From a virus, in IMG/VR virus record IMGVR_UViG_3300037502_002472, positions 1 to 49,051 of that record: DNA of 49,051 nt; one strand, 5' to 3'. Positions 8,045-13,550 of this stretch are shown here, piece after piece. The notes under the pieces are model-generated. The model saw only the letters and a list, made by a program, of their open reading frames with translations, had not been told where the DNA came from and did no database searches. How positions within the stretch are numbered: position 1 is the stretch's first letter; the number at the start of each line of letters is the position of its first letter. A program made the translations under genes and the position numbers.

Positions 8045-8060
8045 CCCCTACGGGGTTTTT
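8045..8060 (+). terminator. Intrinsic terminator
   Basis: CCCC-TAC-GGGG is followed immediately by five T residues, the classic intrinsic terminator layout, though the stem is short. It ends the transcript of the 7403 gene. Confidence 0.55.
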
Positions 8061-8079
8061 GCCCCCGAACTGGCCCTTT

Positions 8080-8116
8080 CCTACGTGGCTGGGTGTTTCA
8101 CTGCCTTGTAGCCCCT
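8080..8116 (+). repeat. 37-base intergenic element, copy A
   Basis: CCTACGTGGCTGGGT, a variable spacer, then GCCTTGTAGCCCCT. The outer blocks recur upstream of queD (11450-11485) with CCTACATGCCCGGGT and an identical 14-base GCCTTGTAGCCCCT. Both copies lie after a hairpin and before a gene. Possibly a second promoter class or a leader RNA element. Confidence 0.5.
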
Positions 8117-8177
8117 CCACGGCCGCCACACGGGCTGCCGCACAAGCAGCCGCGGACCGCGCACGGGAGGACACGGC

Positions 8178-8693
8178 ATGGATGACCAAAGAAGCCCGGT
8201 GGTGAACTACGTCAGGTGCAACGGTTGCGCGCAGCCGGTTAACTGCGACAGCATTAGGCAGTGCCAGACCACCGCACATTGGCTGGATCACTACCGGTAC
8301 TGCCAACTCGCACCCACCGTGGCCCGTGCAGCCCCCACCACGGTCCCCACACCACCTCCCACGAACGAGGGGTTGAACAAAATTCAGCAAAAACCGAGCA
8401 TCCGTACATCAAGAACGGACGCCGACATGAACACCACCACCCAACAACAGATCGCCGCCGACGTGGCGTTCGCCAAGGAAAACAGCGACGAGATCCGCGG
8501 GATCGCCGCGACCATCCGCTACGTGGCGGCGCTGCACCCCGAAGTGACCAAAGCAGCGTTCGTGGCCGCGATGGTCGACCTGGGGTACAACCGCAGCACG
8601 GTTGGGATCCAGTTCGCCGAGTCGCGCCGCGTGTCCCTGGAATGCGGCGACGTCGAGCTGCTGGTCGACGGTCGGCTCGTGGACAAGGCCTGA
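8178..8693 (+). CDS. Composite small protein: Cys-rich N-part, helical C-part
   Basis: A 171-residue open frame starting after GGAGG at good spacing. The N-terminal 42 residues carry a cysteine/histidine pattern (CNGCAQPVNC, then CQTTAHW and HYRYC) that could bind zinc. A Pro/Thr-rich linker follows. From MNTTTQQQ (ATG at 8427, in frame) a helical domain begins, whose segment AAMVDLGYNRSTVGIQF resembles the C-terminal part of the 9905 gene product. The C-part may also be made alone from 8427, but no strong ribosome site is present there. Family not recognised; a small DNA-binding role is possible. Confidence 0.55.
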   Translation: MDDQRSPVVNYVRCNGCAQPVNCDSIRQCQTTAHWLDHYRYCQLAPTVARAAPTTVPTPPPTNEGLNKIQQKPSIRTSRTDADMNTTTQQQIAADVAFAKENSDEIRGIAATIRYVAALHPEVTKAAFVAAMVDLGYNRSTVGIQFAESRRVSLECGDVELLVDGRLVDKA

Positions 8694-8747
8694 GGGTTTG
8701 TCCTAGCACACATTGGCCTTCGCCGGCGTAGAGTCCAGACATCGACA
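8694..8747 (+). promoter_or_regulatory. Repeated phage promoter element, copy 3
   Basis: GGGTTTGTCCTAGCACAC (8694-8711), 17 bases, TAGAGT (8729-8734), five bases, ACATCGACA (8739-8747). It starts directly after the stop codon of the 8178 gene and precedes the 66-residue gene at 8766. Confidence 0.62.
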
Positions 8748-8765
8748 ACACAACCGGAGCTCGAG

Positions 8766-8966
8766 ATGAACGAGAAAGAGTTTGCCAACCTCCACCGCGA
8801 AATGGACGAGGTCATCGCAGGCCGCCGCGGCTGGGTCTCCCTGACGAAGAGCCGCGCCAAGCTGATCGGCATCGACCACTTGGTCCTGGTTGAGACCGCG
8901 CGGACGCGCGGTCTCAAGGTGGCCCAGAACGGTCGGCACGGGTGGACCGGAAGCCGCCAACCCTGA
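8766..8966 (+). CDS. Small basic hypothetical protein
   Basis: A 66-residue basic protein (many Arg/Lys, pattern GRRGWVSLTKSRAKLIG), not recognised. The start follows CCGGAGCTCGAG and sits 31 bases after the -10 of promoter copy 3. Its coding sequence contains a perfect 12-bp inverted repeat with a four-base loop (8890-8917), which is unexpected inside a gene. Either the transcript is regulated within the gene or the repeat is a DNA or protein binding site. The base composition matches its neighbours. Confidence 0.55.
   Translation: MNEKEFANLHREMDEVIAGRRGWVSLTKSRAKLIGIDHLVLVETARTRGLKVAQNGRHGWTGSRQP
8890..8917 (+). repeat. Perfect 12-bp inverted repeat inside a small gene
   Basis: TTGAGACCGCGC (8890-8901), loop GGAC, GCGCGGTCTCAA (8906-8917): all 12 pairs match. 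It lies in the coding frame of the 66-residue gene. It could fold as a very stable RNA hairpin or be a dyad operator on DNA. Confidence 0.6.
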
Positions 8967-8987
8967 CCACCGCCACGGCGCCAGCGT

Positions 8988-9004
8988 CCTGCCCCCGCGG
9001 CAGG
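8988..9004 (+). terminator. Short hairpin between genes
   Basis: CCTGCC and GGCAGG form a 6-bp stem with a five-base loop, in the gap between the 8766 gene and the DUF932 gene. No T-run, so termination is uncertain. Confidence 0.3.
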
Positions 9005-9049
9005 CCAGTGTCGCCCCACTACCCCACTTGTCAACCACAGGAGAGCACC

Positions 9050-9853
9050 ATGCGTCCCATCTCTACCACCGACCTGTACAAGATCGCCCCCTCGGCCTTC
9101 GCCTCGCACGCAAGCCCGGACACCACGGAGCGCTATCACTACGCGTCCACCTCCCAGATCATCGAGCACCTGCGGTCGAACGGGTACGTGCCGGTCCAGG
9201 CCGGCCAGGGCCTCAGCCGCCGCCCGGACGGCTCGCCCTACGCCCGCCACGTCATCCGCATGTGCCACGAGCGCTACATCACGGACAGCCGCACCCGTCA
9301 GGTGGGCGACGTGATCCCCGAGGCGGTCATCACCAACAGCCACGACAAGTCCTCGGCGCTGTCGATCGATGCCGGGCTGCGCCGTCTGATCTGCTCCAAC
9401 GGTCTGGCGGTGGACGCGGGCACCTTCGCATCGGTGCGTATCCTGCACAGTAACCCGCGCATCAACGAGCTGGTACTCGAGGGGCTGACCGCCGTCGAGA
9501 AGGCCACTGAGGCGGTCGTGGTGCCGCAGATCGAGCGGATGTTGGCCCTGGAGATGACCCGGGGACAGGAACGGGACTTCGCGGTGGCCGCCACCGTGCT
9601 GCGTTTCGGCAAGGAGCGACCGGACGAGGCGGAACGGCTACTGCAACTGCGCCGCGAGGCCGACGCCGGGCGCAACATGTGGGCGGTGTTGAACCGCATC
9701 CAGGAGAACGCGGTCCGCGGTGGCTACCCCACGGTCGACGCCGGTGGTCGTCGCCGGATGGCCGGCGCCATCACGAGCCCCGTCCGTGACTTGGACTTCA
9801 ACATGCAACTGTGGAGACTGGGCGCCCTGGTCACGGAGGAACTCACCGCCTAA
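9050..9853 (+). CDS. DUF932 family protein
   Basis: A 267-residue protein with the DUF932 pattern common in phages and plasmids of proteobacteria: an N-terminal beta-rich portion (YASTSQIIEHLRSNGYVPV, RHVIRMCHERY), then the conserved LRRLICSNGLAV stretch and a long helical C-terminal half. The biochemical function of DUF932 is not established. Phage members usually lie in early regions near replication and DNA modification genes, as here. Start 9050 follows CAGGAGAGCACC; an extension to 8942 is possible but overlaps the previous gene and lacks a ribosome site. A 9-bp hairpin follows the stop codon at 9864-9885. Confidence 0.8.
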   Translation: MRPISTTDLYKIAPSAFASHASPDTTERYHYASTSQIIEHLRSNGYVPVQAGQGLSRRPDGSPYARHVIRMCHERYITDSRTRQVGDVIPEAVITNSHDKSSALSIDAGLRRLICSNGLAVDAGTFASVRILHSNPRINELVLEGLTAVEKATEAVVVPQIERMLALEMTRGQERDFAVAATVLRFGKERPDEAERLLQLRREADAGRNMWAVLNRIQENAVRGGYPTVDAGGRRRMAGAITSPVRDLDFNMQLWRLGALVTEELTA

Positions 9854-9863
9854 GATAGACCCG

Positions 9864-9885
9864 GGGCGGGCCGACAGGTCCGCCC
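9864..9885 (+). terminator. Strong hairpin after DUF932 gene
   Basis: GGGCGGGCC (9864-9872) pairs with GGTCCGCCC (9877-9885), nine pairs with one G-U, around the tetraloop GACA. It starts 11 bases after the stop. No T-run follows; it could be a terminator or the leader hairpin of the next gene, whose start is at 9905. Confidence 0.45.
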
Positions 9886-9904
9886 AGAACCGAAAGGGTA
9901 CACA

Positions 9905-10546
9905 GTGCAGACACCAAGCCAGCTTTGGCGCACGACGCCACCCGACGCCCACGCCATCGACACACCGTACATCGCGCGCAACGCACAGCGGTCGATCGTA
10001 CTGGTGTACAGCGTCGGGCGCGTGCTGACCCACTACCTGGGGCTGAACGGCTGCGCGCTGACCCCACATCGCGTGCGCACGGACGAGTTCCGCGACGCCT
10101 TCGAGGTGTGGTCCGGCACCACACCGGAGCACTTCGCCCGTAACTACAGCGGGCTGACCGGAAGCCGGTGTATGGTTGCCGTTCACCCGGTTGCGGTTAA
10201 AGTTCTCGCGGCTATACTGGCCGCTCAGGTCACGGACCTGGAAACGCAACTTTCTGAACTGGAGCAAAACATGAGCAGCGAAAAAGCACCGCGCAGCCCG
10301 AACGGGCCGGTGTCCCAGATCCACGCCTTCCTCGACAAGCGCATGGACATCATCAAGGCGCAGCAGGTCAGCCGCAAGGAACTGATCGCCCAGCTCGAGG
10401 CGAAGGGGTTCAACACGAGCACCATCGTCACCCAGTGCGGCGTCTGGGCGCGCACCAACAGCGTCAACTTCCCGCGTCCGACGCAGGCCGCCGCGGCCAA
10501 GAAGGAAGCCGCGGCCTCGCGTCGCGCGGCCAAGAAGCCGTCCTGA
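9905..10546 (+). CDS. Two-part hypothetical protein, possible internal start
   Basis: A 213-residue open frame beginning with GTG after GAAAGGGTACACA. The first 90 residues are a compact domain I do not recognise. Residues 97-122 form a helix/coiled coil. Residue 123 is a Met (ATG 10271) beginning MSSEKAPRSPNG, preceded by GGAGC and by a promoter-like TTGCGG-16-TATACT (10191-10218), so the C-terminal 91 residues may also be made alone. This part has a helix-turn-helix-like segment (LIAQLEAKGFNTSTIVTQC) resembling the C-part of the 8178 product, and ends in a lysine/alanine tail typical of DNA-binding proteins. In-frame fusion of two genes is one explanation. Confidence 0.55.
   Translation: MQTPSQLWRTTPPDAHAIDTPYIARNAQRSIVLVYSVGRVLTHYLGLNGCALTPHRVRTDEFRDAFEVWSGTTPEHFARNYSGLTGSRCMVAVHPVAVKVLAAILAAQVTDLETQLSELEQNMSSEKAPRSPNGPVSQIHAFLDKRMDIIKAQQVSRKELIAQLEAKGFNTSTIVTQCGVWARTNSVNFPRPTQAAAAKKEAAASRRAAKKPS
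10191..10218 (+). promoter_or_regulatory. Promoter-like element within a gene
   Basis: TTGCGG (10191-10196), 16 bases, TATACT (10213-10218). It lies inside the frame of the 9905 gene and 52 bases before an internal in-frame ATG with GGAGC. It may drive the C-terminal part or the queC region. Confidence 0.4.
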
Positions 10547-10558
10547 TCGGGGGGAAGT

Positions 10559-10582
10559 GGCAACGGGCGCGGCAACGGGCGC
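10559..10582 (+). repeat. Tandem 12-base duplication upstream of queC
   Basis: GGCAACGGGCGC occurs twice head to tail, followed immediately by CTATGGTA, which could act as a -10. The short duplication lies in the 112-base gap before queC. Confidence 0.4.
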
Positions 10583-10594
10583 CTATGGTAAGAA

Positions 10595-10624
10595 GCCGAC
10601 AGCTCCCCTCTCCTGGCTGTCGGC
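10595..10624 (+). promoter_or_regulatory. Leader hairpin of queC
   Basis: GCCGACAGC (10595-10603) pairs perfectly with GCTGTCGGC (10616-10624), loop of 12 pyrimidine-rich bases. It lies 34 bases before the queC ATG. It may be the terminator of the 9905 gene or a leader structure controlling queC; no T-run follows. Confidence 0.4.
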
Positions 10625-10658
10625 ACCGAAGACAACCCACACAGAAAGGCATCACACC

Positions 10659-11387
10659 ATGTACCCGCTAGGCGATTCCGTCCTCGTTGTCTTGTCCGGT
10701 GGTCAGGACAGCACCACGTGCGCACTCGAGGCCAGGAACAAGTACAAGACCGTGCACGCGATCAGCTTCGACTATGGTCAGCGCCACAGCATCGAGCTGG
10801 AGCAGGCCCGCAAGATCGGACAACTCCTCGGCGTCGAGACGCACCGGGCCGTCAACGTCCAGGGCCTGCTGCGCGGGCGCAGCCCGCTCGTCAGCGACGA
10901 ACCGCTGGAGACCTACACCGACTACCAGTCGATGGACAAGACCATCGGCAACCGTGTCGAGCTCACGTTTGTGCCGCTGCGCAACCCGCTGTTCCTGCTG
11001 GTGGCCGCCAACTACGCCCTTAGCCTGGATTGCTACACCATCATGACCGGTGTTTGCCAGATGGACAACGCCAATTACCCGGACTGCACGGAACGCTTCA
11101 TCGTGACTGCGCAGACGATGATGCGCGAGGCCCTGGGCATGCTGCGCCCGGACTACACCGGTCGTCAGCTCACGATCGAGGCGCCGCTGCTGTATCTGGA
11201 CAAGGCTGCGACGGTGCGTCGTGCCCTGGCTCACGGCGACATCGGGCGACAGGCCCTGGCCCTGAGCCACACCTGCTACGCGGGACAACGCCCGCCGTGC
11301 GGCGAGTGCCATGCCTGCGTGCTCCGGGCCGAAGGGTTCCGCCAAGCGGGGGTGCCCGATCCGCTGGTCGCGCAGTTCGGCGGCTAG
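10659..11387 (+). CDS. queC: 7-cyano-7-deazaguanine (preQ0) synthase QueC
   Basis: A 242-residue QueC of normal length. QueC uses ATP and ammonia to turn 7-carboxy-7-deazaguanine into preQ0. The N-terminal PP-loop SGGQDSTTC (residues 13-21) binds ATP, and the C-terminal zinc site has cysteines at 206, 214, 217 and 220 (C-x7-C-x2-C-x2-C, including CGECHAC). The region ISFDYGQRHSIELEQA is also characteristic. The start at MYPLGDS follows AGAAAGGC; an in-frame extension to 10557 would run through a hairpin. There is no fused amidotransferase or amidinotransferase domain, so this gene alone predicts preQ0 rather than a later derivative. It is separated from queD by 121 bases with another hairpin, so it may be transcribed separately. 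Confidence 0.96.
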   Translation: MYPLGDSVLVVLSGGQDSTTCALEARNKYKTVHAISFDYGQRHSIELEQARKIGQLLGVETHRAVNVQGLLRGRSPLVSDEPLETYTDYQSMDKTIGNRVELTFVPLRNPLFLLVAANYALSLDCYTIMTGVCQMDNANYPDCTERFIVTAQTMMREALGMLRPDYTGRQLTIEAPLLYLDKAATVRRALAHGDIGRQALALSHTCYAGQRPPCGECHACVLRAEGFRQAGVPDPLVAQFGG

Positions 11388-11402
11388 AGTACCGCAGCAA
11401 CC

Positions 11403-11434
11403 GGGGTAAACGACGCTGTGGGCTTGTTTACCCC
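11403..11434 (+). terminator. Hairpin between queC and queD
   Basis: GGGGTAAAC (11403-11411) pairs perfectly with GTTTACCCC (11426-11434), loop of 14. It starts 15 bases after the queC stop. It may end the queC transcript or be a control element for the queD operon. I do not see a preQ1 riboswitch fold. Confidence 0.45.
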
Positions 11435-11449
11435 AGCGGGGGTCACAAC

Positions 11450-11485
11450 CCTACATGCCCGGGTCCGCATCGCCTTGTAGCCCCT
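11450..11485 (+). repeat. 37-base intergenic element, copy B, before queD
   Basis: CCTACATGCCCGGGT, spacer, then GCCTTGTAGCCCCT, matching copy A at 8080-8116. It lies 23 bases before the queD start and could be the promoter or operator of the queD-to-polymerase operon. Confidence 0.5.
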
Positions 11486-11508
11486 GAAATCTGAAAGTAC
11501 GCCCTAAC

Positions 11509-11973
11509 ATGTACACCAGCACCAAGACACTCACCAACTACCCATGCGCCCACCGCCAGCACCGGCACGACGGCGACTGCGCCCTCGTGCACGGCTACAG
11601 CCGGTCATTCGTGTTCGTCTTCGGCAGCGAGACGCTCGACAAGTGCGGGTTCTGCGTTGACTTCGGGGACCTCGATTGGGTCAAGGCCTATCTCACGTAC
11701 ATGTTCGACCACACGCTGCTGCTGATGCCCGACGATCCGCTGCTGGGCAAGTTCACAGAGATCGCCGAGGCGGGTGGGGCAAGCATCCGGCTCATGCCCT
11801 ACGGGGTCGGCATGGAGGGCACAGCGCAGTACATTTGCGAGTACGTCGACGACACGCTCCGTCAGCGCACAAAGGGGCGGGCGTGGGTGATCTCGGTGGA
11901 GGCGCGCGAAAACGACAAGAACTCAGCCATTTACACCAATCCGCAAGCCGGTTTTAAGGGGTGGCTGTCGTGA
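11509..11973 (+). CDS. queD: 6-carboxy-tetrahydropterin synthase-like QueD
   Basis: A 154-residue member of the PTPS/QueD family, which converts dihydroneopterin triphosphate into 6-carboxy-tetrahydropterin in preQ0 synthesis. Visible: His15 in CAHR, the catalytic Cys24 four residues before HGY (CALVHGYSR), DFGDL at 51-55, FDHTLLL near 66-72 and the catalytic-end Glu in SVEARE (131-134). An oddity is HGY at 28-30 where most members have HGH, so one expected zinc histidine is replaced by tyrosine; other histidines nearby (18, 20) might substitute. The gene ends overlapping queE. The start lies 23 bases after a repeated 37-base intergenic element. It could have altered activity but clearly belongs with its neighbours. 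Confidence 0.88.
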   Translation: MYTSTKTLTNYPCAHRQHRHDGDCALVHGYSRSFVFVFGSETLDKCGFCVDFGDLDWVKAYLTYMFDHTLLLMPDDPLLGKFTEIAEAGGASIRLMPYGVGMEGTAQYICEYVDDTLRQRTKGRAWVISVEARENDKNSAIYTNPQAGFKGWLS

Positions 11974-12758
11974 TCACCATCAACGTCGACCGCAACGCAT
12001 CGGTCAAGGATTACCAGCACCTGCCCGAGCGCGCGGTACTGCTCACCAGCCATTTCCACACGATCCAGGGCGAGGGGCCGATGACCGGTCGCCCCGCGCT
12101 GTTCATCCGCACGGCCGGCTGCAATATCGGGCTGAAAGAAGACTGCCCGTGGTGTGACACCCAGTTCGCACTCGACAAGGGCGTCGTGACCCCGTTCGAT
12201 GCACTGCACGACGAGCTCAAGAAGGTGGCGAAGTGGGGCACGTTTCTCGCCGTGATCACAGGTGGCGAGCCGTTGCTTCAGCGCGAACGTCTTCTGCACT
12301 TCATCGACGAACACCATCAGCGACACAATGACGAGGTCGATTTTCAGTTCGAGACGAACGGCCACCGGCTACGTGGGCTGCGCAACAGGCCGCGTGTCCA
12401 TTACGTCATCAGCCCGAAGATCCCCCACGGTCACGCGACATACCTGCCGCTTCGGCAGGAGTGGCTGGCCGAAGACACCAGCCTGAAGTACGTCGTCACC
12501 GCGGACAAGACCTCCCCCTACCACGAGCTGCCCCACAACGACATCGAAACCGCTGTCAACACCGGTGTTGAGGTCTACGTCTCGGGCATGACTGTGTACC
12601 GGCGTGCTGTGCAGCCGGGCGAGGTCGCCAATGTCTGGGACAGGTCGCTCGTCGACCAAGAAGCCACAGCAGCCAACTACCACCGCGCCGCCACCCTGTG
12701 CCGTATGTATGGCTACAGGCTGAGCCTTCAAACACATCTCTTCGGAGCAGTCGAATGA
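11961..12758 (+). CDS. queE: 7-carboxy-7-deazaguanine synthase QueE (radical SAM)
   Basis: A radical SAM enzyme that rearranges 6-carboxy-tetrahydropterin to 7-carboxy-7-deazaguanine. HTIQGEGP (about 33-40) is the QueE N-terminal signature. The iron-sulfur cysteines are 54, 62 and 65 in CNIGLKEDCPWCDT, spaced C-x7-C-x2-C instead of the standard C-x3-C-x2-C; variable first spacing is known in QueE. TGGEPLL (about 100-106) is the SAM-binding GGE motif. The GTG at 11961 gives 265 residues; GTG at 11970 (GTGA overlapping the queD stop, after AAGGGG) is an equally or more likely start, giving 262. It overlaps folE by ATGA, so queD, queE and folE are coupled. Confidence 0.94.
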   Translation: MAVVITINVDRNASVKDYQHLPERAVLLTSHFHTIQGEGPMTGRPALFIRTAGCNIGLKEDCPWCDTQFALDKGVVTPFDALHDELKKVAKWGTFLAVITGGEPLLQRERLLHFIDEHHQRHNDEVDFQFETNGHRLRGLRNRPRVHYVISPKIPHGHATYLPLRQEWLAEDTSLKYVVTADKTSPYHELPHNDIETAVNTGVEVYVSGMTVYRRAVQPGEVANVWDRSLVDQEATAANYHRAATLCRMYGYRLSLQTHLFGAVE

Positions 12759-13483
12759 CCAACAGCAAGACAACCGAGGCGCACGTCCTTGACGCCTTCA
12801 ACGCGTTTTACAGCTATCATTTCAACGCGCTGCGGCACAAGGGTGTGCGTATGCGCGCCAACGACAACATTGTCGCCGGCTTCGACGAAGAGCTGCGGGC
12901 CTATTCGCTGGAGCTCCAGGAGCAGGAGGTTGCGGTGGCCGTGGCGCATCTCATGAAAGCGCTGTTGATCGATGTGCCCAACGACCACAACACCGCGGGC
13001 ACCCCCGCACGGGTGGCCAAGATGTTCGTGCGCGAGGTGATGCGGGGCCGCTACCAGCCGGAACCGGACATCACAGCGTTTCCCAACGATCTGCGGCTGG
13101 ACGAGCTGTACGTCACCGGTCCGATTACCGTGCGCAGCATGTGCTCTCACCACCTCGTGCCCATCGTGGGCCGCGCCTGGATCGGCGTCATCCCTGGCGA
13201 GGACAGTGTGATCGGGTTGTCGAAATTCAACCGGCTCGTCGACTGGGTGTTTGCCAGACCGCAGATTCAGGAAGAGGCGACGATCCAACTTGCCGACATC
13301 ATCGAGTCCAAGGCCAAGCCGAAAGGGCTCGCCGTGCTGGTCAAGGCGACGCACATGTGCATGACGTGGCGCGGCGTGCGGGAGTCGATGGATGCCACGA
13401 TGACTACGTCGGTGCTGCGCGGCGCGCTGCGCGACAAGCCGGAGGCGCGTGCCGAGTTCATGTCCCTGGTGAACCACAAGTGA
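12755..13483 (+). CDS. folE: GTP cyclohydrolase I FolE
   Basis: A 242-residue GTP cyclohydrolase I, the first step toward preQ0: GTP to dihydroneopterin triphosphate. Zinc ligands Cys130 and His133 (CSHHLVP) and Cys202 (HMCM) correspond to the family's ligands, and IGLSKFNRLVDWVFARPQ is the substrate-site signature. Helical NTAGTPARVAKMF at 79-91 is also diagnostic. The N-terminal 60 residues are a family-variable extension. ATG 12755 overlaps the queE stop by four bases and follows CGGAG. It lets the phage raise precursor flux instead of relying on the host folate enzyme. A 6-bp hairpin (13483-13505) follows the stop. Confidence 0.96.
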   Translation: MTNSKTTEAHVLDAFNAFYSYHFNALRHKGVRMRANDNIVAGFDEELRAYSLELQEQEVAVAVAHLMKALLIDVPNDHNTAGTPARVAKMFVREVMRGRYQPEPDITAFPNDLRLDELYVTGPITVRSMCSHHLVPIVGRAWIGVIPGEDSVIGLSKFNRLVDWVFARPQIQEEATIQLADIIESKAKPKGLAVLVKATHMCMTWRGVRESMDATMTTSVLRGALRDKPEARAEFMSLVNHK

Positions 13484-13505
13484 CGCGCGATCCATACTGG
13501 CGCGT
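13483..13505 (+). terminator. Weak hairpin between folE and dpdA
   Basis: ACGCGC and GCGCGT form a 6-bp stem with an 11-base loop, overlapping the folE stop codon. A TAATAC (13527-13532) further on might be a -10 for dpdA. Confidence 0.3.
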
Positions 13506-13550
13506 TCTACTTGGCTGTTGGTCGGTAATACTTCTAACGCTGGTGTTGAT

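Noticed and set aside
8519-9448. 309-residue minus-strand open frame opposite the DUF932 gene
   Set aside because: It crosses promoter copy 3 and the 8766 gene; composition is that of an antisense shadow.
10668-11345. Minus-strand open frame opposite queC
   Set aside because: QueC is unambiguous on plus; the antisense frame has no motif.
11385-11390. TAGAGT after queC as another copy of the repeated promoter
   Set aside because: The -10-like hexamer is present but neither the GGGTTT/GCACAC block at 17 bases upstream nor ACATCGACA downstream is found.
10595-11434. preQ1 riboswitch near queC
   Set aside because: The two hairpins lack the short-stem plus A-rich tail layout of preQ1 classes; they look like plain stem-loops.
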